This document shows, one piece after another, positions 9,132 to 17,500 of a DNA stretch of 40,184 bases. A program made the translations under genes and the position numbers. Numbering within the stretch: position 1 is the first letter of the stretch; the number at the start of each line of letters is the position of its first letter. The notes beneath the pieces are model-generated. The model was not told the DNA's origin. It saw only the letters and a program-made list of their open reading frames with translations, and did no database searches. Source of the stretch: a bacterium HR30 (GTDB taxonomy: Bacteria > Desulfobacterota > Binatia > HRBIN30); the NCBI GenBank assembly GCA_002898795.1, contig BEIG01000019.1:1-40184 (forward strand), given 5' to 3'.

Positions 9132-9349
9132 AAAACCCCCGAACCCGCAATAGGCCCGACGCGCTAGCAGACAAAATTTCTCCGTACTTTAACGATTCCC
9201 AGTCGGCCGGCGCCTTGGGAGAAGGCGGCGGAGCCCGGCCTTGTGGGGTTGAGGCGTTCGAACGTCGCTCACCTTCAGCGGCCGAACGGTGACCATCCAA
9301 CCGCGCACTTTGGCACGACCGCTCTTGAAAGCACTAGTTCGTTTAACTC

Positions 9350-9362
9350 GGACCCACGGTCC
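9350..9362 (-). terminator. Possible weak terminator after the sigma operon
   Basis: GGACC-gtg-GGTCC on the minus strand, about 32 bases past the stop of the Spy/CpxP-like gene. It is followed by GAGTTAAACG rather than a clean T-run. It would mark the end of the sigma-led operon if real. Confidence 0.25.
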
Positions 9363-9393
9363 TTGGAGCTGGGCAAATGCTCGGATTAGTTCC

Positions 9394-9801
9394 CTACTGC
9401 TCTCTTCTGGCGCGGAGCTCTCGCCAACGCACCCGCTGCTCGGGATCGAGCACCCGGAGCGCGTCGCGATCGGCCAAGACCCGCAACCGCCCGCGCTCTT
9501 GAGCTAGGGCGGACCAATCGCTCCGTCCGCTCGCCGAGGCGTCGCGTTCCGCGGCAGCCATGCGCTCTGTCAGTGCACGCCAGGTGCTTTGCGCGCGGCG
9601 CAAAATCTGCTCGACCTGTCCGCGCTGTTCGGCGGAGAGATGTAAAACCTCAGATTGCCTGAGAATCGCGCCGGCCAGCCACTCTGGCTCCTCCAGCTCG
9701 CTTGCATCAGACCGCACGGCTTGGCCGGTCGCTAGCAGGAAAAGAACAACAGCGCCGAACAGCCGTGCAAGCCGCACGTTTGCTCGTTCCGCAGACACCA
9801 A
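9394..9801 (-). CDS. Small periplasmic Spy/CpxP/ZraP-like protein
   Basis: 135 residues: a hydrophobic signal segment (ARLFGAVVLFLLATGQAVRS), then an almost wholly helical, charged mature part with LSAEQRGQVEQILRRAQ and LDPEQRVRWRELRARR. The two LxxEQR elements match the LTxxQ repeats of Spy/CpxP/periplasmic heavy-metal-sensor proteins, which are stress-induced chaperones or metal sensors. The start codon is TTG at 9801 or GTG at 9798; neither has a strong ribosome site. Its start lies 6 bases after the cytochrome c stop, so it is probably translationally coupled and last in the operon. A signal peptide plus helices is weak evidence for the family. Confidence 0.7.
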   Translation of the reverse strand: MVSAERANVRLARLFGAVVLFLLATGQAVRSDASELEEPEWLAGAILRQSEVLHLSAEQRGQVEQILRRAQSTWRALTERMAAAERDASASGRSDWSALAQERGRLRVLADRDALRVLDPEQRVRWRELRARREQ

Positions 9802-9807
9802 ATGCGC

Positions 9808-10419
9808 TTAGTGCTTTCCCGGAGCTAGAGGCACACCTTTGCGGGTTGAAATAATGTAGGCTTCCAGGGCCTTCATTTTTTCGTCATCGTCACTGAGGCG
9901 AGGACCCTCCATCGGATTTTCGATGCACCAGTTAATCATGTCGCGCAGCAGGGCGATCCGTTTCAATTGTGTTTGGAATTTGGGGTAGGTCTCCGGGTGC
10001 GTGTTGCTCGCGTCGGGATGGCACATGTCGCATGAGATCCCGTTCGTTCCTAACTCCGGCGAGTGGAACAGTTTGTAGCCCTCGTCGATGGTGCGTTTCA
10101 GTTCCGCCTCCCAGACGCGCATTTCTCTCTCGGTGTGGGCCGCTCCCCCATGTGCCAGCACTTTGTTCTCTTCGTATTTCCGCATGAGTTCGTCCGCCAC
10201 CCCCCGTGCTTGCTCCGGCGACATCCTTTCCCCAGCGGCAACGCCGGGAACTACGACACTCGTTTGGCCATCGCACAAGCCAACCACCTTGCTCTTACCA
10301 TCCGGCGCAGGGGGCAGCTCATGTTTTACCGGTTGTTTTGCCCCGACGCGCAAGGCAAACACTACGGCACAAATTGCCGCGCTGATAAGCCCAAGAAAAC
10401 CAACTGGACGCATCATCAT
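9808..10419 (-). CDS. Mono-heme cytochrome c, periplasmic
   Basis: 203 residues. N-terminal hydrophobic segment (VGFLGLISAAICAVVFALRVGA) serving as signal or anchor, then one c-type heme site CDMCH (Cys130, Cys133, His134). The stretch INWCIENPMEGPRL (about 162-175) and the following DDDEKMKALEAYI resemble the SoxA/TsdA-type cytochrome domain, in which a Met or Cys near this place is the distal heme ligand (Met170 or Cys165 here). GGAG lies 6 bases before the ATG. It is downstream of the metallophosphoesterase (43 bases) and just upstream of the Spy-like gene. It is a plausible electron donor for the peroxidase in the same operon. Confidence 0.85.
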   Translation of the reverse strand: MMMRPVGFLGLISAAICAVVFALRVGAKQPVKHELPPAPDGKSKVVGLCDGQTSVVVPGVAAGERMSPEQARGVADELMRKYEENKVLAHGGAAHTEREMRVWEAELKRTIDEGYKLFHSPELGTNGISCDMCHPDASNTHPETYPKFQTQLKRIALLRDMINWCIENPMEGPRLSDDDEKMKALEAYIISTRKGVPLAPGKH

Positions 10420-10462
10420 GGTGTTCTCCTCCCTGTGCTAGCCACGGCTTGCGGCGGCTGCG

Positions 10463-11611
10463 TCAGTACGAGGGCCAGTCGACTCGGCCCTGCAACGGCT
10501 TGGCCAGCTCGGCCATACCCTGCTTGCCACGGCGAACGTGGTCGAAGGTCACGGTCATCGGATTGCGATCCCAGAGAACGTAATGCTTGTCGGCCTGACC
10601 ATCGGGACGCATGTTCACGCTACCCCACCCGCACCCATCGAACTGGTTGAACGGATCGGCTCGGACCATTTGAACCGTTAGCTCCGGGATCCCCTGCGGT
10701 GCGTACGGCCACGGCCAGGCAGTGGAGAGCACGCCGTGGAAGGTGATGTTTCGCAACCGGTGAGTGAGCACCTGATGCGTGTGGGCATGAATGACGGTAA
10801 CGGTTTCGAAGGGCGCCAAAATTTTATGCACCTCTTCAGCGTCCTCGGTCCAAAAATTCCATGGTCGGTAGTACTTGTAGAGGGGCGAGTGCGAGAAAAT
10901 GACGATTGGGGTCTTTTTGTCGACCTTGGCTAGATCCTTTTTCAGCCACTCTCGCTGCTCTTCGCCAACCATGAAGGGACGGCCGTTGGGATTGTCTAAC
11001 TGAGCCATGGCTAGCATCCGCTCCATGGGTGTCATCTTGGGCTCAGTCCAGTAGTCTTCCACGATCACGGAGTTCAGCACGATAAAGTGCACGCCTTTGT
11101 GGTCGAACGAATACGTGGGCTCGCCGAACATCTCGCGCCACTTCTCCCCGAGGTCCAGGTACCAATCGTGCTCGCCCACCATCATGCGCACTGGCGCCTT
11201 GAGCTGATCGAGCAACTGTTTACCGAGGGAAAGTTCTTCGGGTTTACCGAGCTGCGCCAAGTCGCCCCCGAAAAGCACAAAGTCGGGCTGCGGGTCGAGG
11301 GCGTTCACGTCATCTACTGCCTTCTGACACGCCTTGACGAAGCGATGGTTCAACCCCTTGTCCAAGATGTGGGTGTCAGAGATATAAGCGAAGGTAAACT
11401 TGGGTTGGGATTCTTTTGCTTCCGCCACGCGGATGAGTTGGAACGAGTGAGGGGGGAAGCCTTTCCAAAATGCGGTTGCAACCGCTGCAGCTTTTGCCGC
11501 GGTCTTGAAGAAATCGCGGCGACTCAACTTCGGTAGTTCCGCGAAAAAGCGTTCCCGTTCGGCAAGATACTCCTGCTTCTTGCGTTCCATTGGAAGCACG
11601 TACTTGGCCAT
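10463..11611 (-). CDS. Tat-exported metallophosphoesterase
   Basis: 382 residues from the ATG at 11611, which has a strong AAAGGAGGG site; the open frame extends to 11710 but overlaps the peroxidase gene. The N-terminus is MAKYVLPMERKKQEYLAERE, then a twin-arginine motif (LSRRDFFKTAAK, about 29-40) and hydrophobic stretch, so the enzyme is exported folded. Calcineurin-type metal motifs: SDTH (Asp79, His81), GGDL (Asp117), GEHD (147-150), SHSP (His241), and HAHTH (275-279). In the third motif the usual Asn of GNHD is Glu. Substrate unknown. It starts 29 bases after the peroxidase stop, inside the ECF-sigma-led operon. Confidence 0.9.
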   Translation of the reverse strand: MAKYVLPMERKKQEYLAERERFFAELPKLSRRDFFKTAAKAAAVATAFWKGFPPHSFQLIRVAEAKESQPKFTFAYISDTHILDKGLNHRFVKACQKAVDDVNALDPQPDFVLFGGDLAQLGKPEELSLGKQLLDQLKAPVRMMVGEHDWYLDLGEKWREMFGEPTYSFDHKGVHFIVLNSVIVEDYWTEPKMTPMERMLAMAQLDNPNGRPFMVGEEQREWLKKDLAKVDKKTPIVIFSHSPLYKYYRPWNFWTEDAEEVHKILAPFETVTVIHAHTHQVLTHRLRNITFHGVLSTAWPWPYAPQGIPELTVQMVRADPFNQFDGCGWGSVNMRPDGQADKHYVLWDRNPMTVTFDHVRRGKQGMAELAKPLQGRVDWPSY

Positions 11612-11640
11612 CTTCTTCCCTCCTTTTGCCGCGAACTCCC

Positions 11641-12780
11641 TCACGGGGCTGGAGCGGCCACCAGTTCCCCGGCTCGCGTTTTGCGCGACAGTTCCTTCAG
11701 TTCCTCCCAATCGAAATTCTTTCCACCGCTCTCGTCGGTCAGGGATTTCATGAATTCGATGATGTCGGCGATTTCCTCCTTCGTGAGGTTAAGAGGTCGC
11801 ATTCCCCCGTCGAGATTCGGGTTCGGCTCGCCACCGCGGTTATAAAAGTCCATGACTTCTTCCAGAGTCTTGAGGCTACCGTCGTGCATATACGGCGCGG
11901 TGAGAGCCACGTTGCGAAGCCCAGGAGTTTTGAAGGCACCGATATCTTTGGGTTCGCGGGTCACGATCCAGCGCCCGAGTGCTTCGATGCCTGGCTTGTG
12001 TGCCAGGGTCGACTCTGCCTCTTTGTCGCCCCGCGCTTGGATGGCCTGTGCTTCGCGTGCCAGTTGTTCGAAGTTCCCCTTCATCGCCACACCGATGTTG
12101 TGGAACTTGTTGTCCGTGAAGTAGGGGAAAGACCTGTTGAACTCGTGGCAAGTGACACACCGAGCTTTCCCTTGAAAAAGTTGAAAGCCACGCTTGGCAG
12201 CATCGCTCAGAGCGTTCTTGTCGCCAGCGAGAAAACGATCGAACGGAGAAGAAAACGGCGCCAATGTCCGTTCGAACGAGGCGATGGCCTGCACGATGCG
12301 GTCAATCGTCACTTCGGGCGAGCCAAATGCTTTCTGGAACAGCGGAGGATAGTCCGCGATGCTGGCCACAGCTTTAACCACGGCGTCGTGCGAAGGTTGG
12401 CCCATTTCCACCGGATTGATGAGGGGCTGTTTTGCCTGCTCCTCCAGCGTGGGCGCGCGGCCATCCCAAAACTGCACCTCGCTGAAACCGGCGTACAGCA
12501 CCGTGGGGGAGTTTCGCGCCCCGGCTTGCCCGCGAATCCCCGTGGCCACCGCTTTCCCGTCAGAAAAGCCGTGCAACGGGTCGTGACAGGAAGCACAAGA
12601 AACGGTGCCGTCGGCGGACAGTCGCTTGTCGAAATACAGCTTTTTTCCCAAAGCAACTTTTTCCGCTGTCAAAGGATTCTCTGCCGGGATCGAAGGTTCC
12701 AACACGCCGTTGGGTAGGTACAAGGCAAAGGCACCCAGCAAGGTTGCAACCGAGTTCTTCCATTCCCGCTTCAAGCCCAT
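11641..12780 (-). CDS. Di-heme cytochrome c peroxidase (CcpA/MauG family)
   Basis: 379 residues from the ATG at 12780, after GGAGGGGAG. Signal peptide, then two c-heme sites: CASCH (62-66) and CVTCH (208-212). Other family features: RNSPTVLYAGF, FWDGRAPTLEEQA with the conserved acidic residues near the active heme, and APYMHDGSLKTLEEVM (Met298 as candidate distal ligand of the high-potential heme; MauG has Tyr there). This points to a bacterial cytochrome c peroxidase, which reduces periplasmic H2O2 with electrons from a small cytochrome c, rather than MauG-type protein oxidation. It starts 13 bases after the anti-sigma stop. A mono-heme cytochrome two genes down could be its donor. Confidence 0.93.
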   Translation of the reverse strand: MGLKREWKNSVATLLGAFALYLPNGVLEPSIPAENPLTAEKVALGKKLYFDKRLSADGTVSCASCHDPLHGFSDGKAVATGIRGQAGARNSPTVLYAGFSEVQFWDGRAPTLEEQAKQPLINPVEMGQPSHDAVVKAVASIADYPPLFQKAFGSPEVTIDRIVQAIASFERTLAPFSSPFDRFLAGDKNALSDAAKRGFQLFQGKARCVTCHEFNRSFPYFTDNKFHNIGVAMKGNFEQLAREAQAIQARGDKEAESTLAHKPGIEALGRWIVTREPKDIGAFKTPGLRNVALTAPYMHDGSLKTLEEVMDFYNRGGEPNPNLDGGMRPLNLTKEEIADIIEFMKSLTDESGGKNFDWEELKELSRKTRAGELVAAPAP

Positions 12781-12793
12781 TGGCTCCCCTCCG

Positions 12794-13603
12794 CTAAAGC
12801 TCCCCGGTGACAACGGGGAAATCCACCAGCCGATCGCTCTTTACGTCCGTATGGCAGCTCGCACAGGCGCGAGCCCCGTCATGCTCACCTTCGCTAACCA
12901 AAACGTACGACAACTCTCCATGATCCCACAAGACCAATTTCCGACGTCCTACGGTAAACGTGTGGAACTTAGCACCATCGAGGACTACTGAGTGACGGCC
13001 GCCGGGGTCCTGCCCAGCAGCACCGATCAACAGCAGCGCAGCACCTCTTGGCGATCGGTACGTCACCGCCCCGAGCGACTCGCTGCCCAGGCGCACCACA
13101 CCCGCGCCCTCGGGTACCAGCCCCTCCGGCGAGCGCAGCGCACCGCGGGAATAGAACGGCAGACGCTGCGATAACCACTGATCCAGCGTGGCCACGTCAT
13201 GACTCCGCACGGACAAAACCAGCTCGTTTCGCAAAAGCTCTTCGTAGAGTTCGGCAGCAAGCGCCACGCGCGGCGGCAAGGTCCCCGCGGGCCGAAGCAT
13301 CTGCACGACGATCCAGAGCACTACCACCGCCACAGAGCCCGCCACGGCAACTAGGGCTCGCAGGAAAGGACGGGCAGTTGTTTGTTCCATCAACGCTTTT
13401 CGGATTTTATCTTCCAGCGCCGGCGGACACGGAACACGTGGATAGGAGTAGCGCACCAACTCAGCCAGCCACTGTTCGAGTTGTAAGCGTCGGGCGCACG
13501 TAGCGCATGCCTGTAGATGCTCTTCGAGCGGTAAAGCACGATCGACACTAATCTCGTGATCGATGTACGCGGAGATGTATTTTCGGAATTCGCTACAGCT
13601 CAT
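12794..13603 (-). CDS. Transmembrane anti-sigma factor with a C-terminal c-type heme motif
   Basis: 269 residues. The ATG at 13603 begins one base after the sigma stop (TGAAATG), which implies translational coupling. The N-terminus has the zinc-finger anti-sigma (zf-HC2) pattern: HLQACATC (His29, Cys33, Cys36) within MSCSEFRKYISAYIDHE. One membrane helix follows (about 80-103: FLRALVAVAGSVAVVVLWIV), then a periplasmic domain of about 165 residues. Near the end, where related anti-sigma factors read on from LSYVLVS into a plain helix, this protein has ARACASCHTDVKS: a CxxCH heme-attachment motif (Cys247, Cys250, His251), 18 residues from the C-terminus. It would be exposed in the periplasm, where c-type heme is attached. 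Start choice: the longer frame to 13663 overlaps the sigma gene and adds 20 residues of no recognisable fold. Confidence 0.85.
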   Translation of the reverse strand: MSCSEFRKYISAYIDHEISVDRALPLEEHLQACATCARRLQLEQWLAELVRYSYPRVPCPPALEDKIRKALMEQTTARPFLRALVAVAGSVAVVVLWIVVQMLRPAGTLPPRVALAAELYEELLRNELVLSVRSHDVATLDQWLSQRLPFYSRGALRSPEGLVPEGAGVVRLGSESLGAVTYRSPRGAALLLIGAAGQDPGGRHSVVLDGAKFHTFTVGRRKLVLWDHGELSYVLVSEGEHDGARACASCHTDVKSDRLVDFPVVTGEL

Positions 13604-13604
13604 T

Positions 13605-14162
13605 TCAGACACCACCCCGCTGCTTGGAGCTCCGCTGCCAACCTCGTTCCTCCAGTTGGCCAAGCAGTTGGGACCGCAGCAAGGAGCGCCCGCGGGCTAG
13701 CCGCGACATTACGGTACCGACTGGGCAACCTAGGATCTCGGCAATTTCCTTGTAGCTGAAACCCTCTACGTCCCGCAGATAGAGAGGGGTACGGTACACC
13801 TCTGGAAGCGCTTGGAGTGCTTGCCGCACTTCCTTTGCCCACTCTCGCTCCACGACAACCTGCTCGGGATCGAGTGTGCTGCTCTGGTCCCCGACCATAT
13901 CGATTTCCGGTGCAGCCTCGAGGTTGCGGGCGCGCTGGCGGCTCAAGTCGATCCACGCGTTGCGCAACACCACGAATAGCCATGTGCGTACGTTTGGACG
14001 GCCTTGGAGCTGGTCCCACCATTCGACCGCTTTCAACACTGTAGCCTGCACCAAGTCCTCGGCATCGCTGGGCCCCGCCAGCGAAAGGGCAAAGTTGTAC
14101 AGCGACGAAAGATGCGGAAGCAGCTTGCCCGCAACGGTACTCTGTCTCCATCGCCATGCCAC
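13605..14162 (-). CDS. ECF-type RNA polymerase sigma factor
   Basis: 185 residues from a GTG at 14162. Region 2 is PSDAEDLVQATVLKAVEWW and VRTWLFVVLRNAWIDLSRQ; region 4 is ALQALPEVYRTPLYLRDVEGFSYKEIAEIL followed by GTVMSRLARGRSLLR, the helix-turn-helix. These are the usual sigma-2 and sigma-4 blocks with nothing in between, as in group 4 sigma factors. It heads a run of six minus-strand genes with gaps of 1-43 bases and is probably autoregulated, though I could not identify its promoter by eye. The divergent gene at 14588 may be a target. The start is the weakest part of the call. Confidence 0.93.
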   Translation of the reverse strand: MAWRWRQSTVAGKLLPHLSSLYNFALSLAGPSDAEDLVQATVLKAVEWWDQLQGRPNVRTWLFVVLRNAWIDLSRQRARNLEAAPEIDMVGDQSSTLDPEQVVVEREWAKEVRQALQALPEVYRTPLYLRDVEGFSYKEIAEILGCPVGTVMSRLARGRSLLRSQLLGQLEERGWQRSSKQRGGV

Positions 14163-14587
14163 TCTTGGGCAACCTCGCTCTTTACCGTTTTCGCCTGAAC
14201 AACGAATGAACCGTGCCGTTTATTCCCACTCACCCGTTAATATCCATTGCCCAATTTTTCCCTGCGGGCAACGGCAGGGAAATGCTAGGCGATCTGGGTG
14301 GAGGCATCGTGCCAGCATTTCCCCACGCTGGCCAGCACCCGCCCTCGAGCCGCAGATTCCAACCATGGCGACGCGCTTTAGCCGATGGCGTCGAGCGAAC
14401 TTGCGCCTTTCCGCCGACACCCACCAATGTCGTCTTCCAAAGCTGAAGGTTCGGTTGGCTACGTTCTGAGCCCAGTAAACGCAGGAGCCGGACGACCTCT
14501 CGCCAAGTTTAAATGCTGCCATGATTATCGTTGCCAAACGGTTCAGATTTGTTGTAGACACGCCAGCCGAGGGAGGGGACAACAACC
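14163..14587. other. Divergent regulatory region, no gene
   Basis: 425 bases between the ECF sigma gene (minus) and the propeller/cytochrome gene (plus). It should hold promoters for both. It contains the 9-bp inverted repeat listed separately. Frames crossing it have no ribosome site or recognisable protein. Confidence 0.6.
14257..14282. promoter_or_regulatory. Perfect 9-bp inverted repeat upstream of the sigma gene
   Basis: TTTCCCTGC (14257-14265), 8-base spacer, GCAGGGAAA (14274-14282). It lies about 95 bases before the sigma start and about 305 bases before the divergent gene, between convergently pointing -10/-35 space rather than after a gene end. That makes an operator as likely as a hairpin; there is no T-run suited to a terminator. 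Confidence 0.4.
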
Positions 14588-17500
14588 GTGAAAAGAGGGA
14601 TCGCGTGGGTCGCAGCAGTCCTGGTGTGTTGTGCGCCGAGTTTGCTCCTACCGCCTCGGGCAAGCTGGGCGGGGTCGTATACGTTGTTCGAAAGCGGGCC
14701 AGTGCGGCCTTTGGCGCTGTCGCCTGATGGGACGAAACTTTTCGCGACCAACATTCCCGATAGCCGCCTGGAAATTTTTTCCATCGGTGCCAACGGAGTA
14801 CTGACCCACCTCGAGTCGGTGCCTGTAGGGCTCGAACCCGTCGCTGTCGCTGCACGAACGAACACGGAAGTGTGGGTCGTCAATCACCTCTCGGACAGTG
14901 TCAGCGTCGTCGATCTATCGAGTTCGCCTGCGCGGGTAGTTCGTACGTTGCTCGTCGGCGACGAGCCACGGGACATTGTCTTTGCGGGCCCCGGGAAAAC
15001 TCGCGCGTTCATCACCTGTGCCCACCGCGGCCAAAACAACCCCAACGACCCGCAGTTGACTACAGCAGGCGTAGGACGAGCCGACGTGTGGGTATTCGAT
15101 GCGACGAATCTTGGTAACACGCTTGGCGGCACACCTTTGACCATTCTCACGCTGTTCGGTGACACGCCGCGGGCCCTGGCCGCAACGCCAGATGGTACAC
15201 GCGTGTACGCCGCCGTTTTTCACAGCGGAAACCAAACCACCGTGATCAACGAAGGCTTGGTTTGTGACGACAGCACTAAGACAGATACGGTCGTGGCTGA
15301 ACCATGCACCGTGTCAGGAGTCAGTGTGCCTGGGGGTCTGCCCCTGCCAACGACGGATCACACTGGAGCCCCTGCACCCGAGGTTGGCCTGATCGTGAAG
15401 TGGAACGGTTCGTACTGGGCCGATAAAGCGTGCGCCAGCGGCCTCAAGTACGGATGGAGCTGCAAAACAGATGCGGATTGCCCAAACAGCGTGTGCGGGC
15501 GTAATTGGAACAATGCGGTCAAGTTCAATTTGCCGGACAAAGATGTTTTCGTCATCGACGCGACGGCAAATCCTCCGGTCCAACTCCCCGGCAGCGCGGG
15601 CTTTTTCACTGGGGTGGGAACGATTCTGTTCAACATGGCCGTGAACCCGGCAAACGGGAAGGTGTACGTGACGAACTTCGAGTCCCGCAACGAGTTCCGG
15701 TTCGAGGGTCCTGGGATTTACGCGGCGCAATTTGGCGGCACCACGGTGCAAGGACACCTTGCAGAGTCGCGGATCACCGTGTTGTCGGGGAGCAGCGTTC
15801 TGCCCCGACACCTGAACAAGCATATCGATTACGACCAACGGCCAGCACCAGCGGGCGTGAAGGACCACAGTTTAGCTACCCCGCTCGATATGGCCATTAC
15901 CAGCGATGGGCAAACGTTGTACGTCGCGGCATTCGGATCGAGCAAGGTCGGAGTTTTCAACACGGCCCAGCTCGAAAACGACACCTTCGTGCCCAACAAT
16001 GCCAACTACATCAGTGTCAGTGGTGGGGGCCCAGCAGGTCTGGCCTTGCACGAAGGGTTACAGCGTCTTTACGTCCTCACCCGGTTCGACAACGGCATCG
16101 CCATCGTCGATACAGCCACGAAAACCGAGATCGACCACGTCTCTCTCTACAACCCTGAACCCCCGAGCGTGGTCAACGGCCGCCGTTTCCTCTACGATGC
16201 CTTCTACACTTCCAGTAACGGCGAGGCAGCCTGTGCTAGCTGCCACATCTTCGCTGACCTCGACAGCCTCGCTTGGGACCTAGGCAATCCCGACGACGAG
16301 ACGCAAACCAACCCCCTACCCGTGAAACTTGCCTTTGCCATTGGGAGCGGGACGTTTCGCGACTTCCACCCGATGAAAGGTCCGATGACGACGCAAACTT
16401 TACGAGGCTTGGCCAATCACGGAGCGATGCACTGGCGAGGCGATCGCAACGGGGGGAGTTCACAACCGTTCAGTGCAGAGCTCGCGTTCAAAGCGTTCAA
16501 CGTGGCCTTTCCCGGTTTGCTGGGACGTACGAGTGAACTCACCCCAGCCGAAATGCAAGCATTTACCGACTTCATTTTGCAGGTGAAATTGCCCCCTAAC
16601 CCCATCCGCAACTTGGACAACTCACTCACCGCATCCCAGCAAAATGGGCGCAACTTTTTCTTTGGACCGCGCCGAGCCGACGGTCTCCCATTCGGGACGG
16701 ATGGTTCCGACAATGCTTTGGGGCATACCTGCAACGGTTGCCATGTGACCAACCGTTCCCAAGGGTTTTTCGGCACTGATGGTAAGGCCAGCTTCGAAAA
16801 TGAGCCGCAAGTGATCAAAATTGCTCATTTGCGCAACCTTTACCAGAAGGTGGGCATGTTCGGCATGGCGGCGGTGCCGTTCTTCAATTCGGGGGACAAC
16901 GGGCACAAAGGCGACCAAATTCGCGGCTTTGGATTCCTACACGACGGCAGCGTCGACACCCTATTCCGGTTCCTCAATGCAACCGTGTTCAATGACCAAA
17001 ACGGCGCTGGCTTCAACGGCGGCGACCAGCAACGCCGCGATGTGGAACAATTCCTTCTCGCCTTCGACTCGGATCTCTTCCCCATCGTTGGCCAGCAGGT
17101 AACGCTGACAAGTAACAACGCAGCGCAAGTGAACGCGCGCATCGACCTCTTGATTCAACGGGCGGCGGCGGGCGAAACGGACTTGATCGTCAAAGGCCGC
17201 TACAATGGCCAACTCCGCGGGTGGTACCGCACCGCAGTGGGCACGTTCCAACCGGATCGTGCAGGGGAAGCCGTATGGACCGACAGCGCCTTACGTACGG
17301 TAGCGGCCACTCCTGGGCAAGAGCTGACTTACACCGCGGTCCCGCTTGGTTCGGCTGTTCGTCTCGGTGTGGATCGTGACGAAGACACGTTTTTCGATCG
17401 GGACGAACTCGACGCCGGTTCGGATCCTGCCGACCCTAACAGCACGCCGGCGCCGGCAACGGCAACGCCAACGGTCACACCAACGGCGACCAGAACGTTG

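Noticed and set aside
14220-14855. 211-codon minus-strand frame over the sigma promoter region
   Set aside because: Overlaps the propeller gene start and the inverted repeat; no ribosome site.
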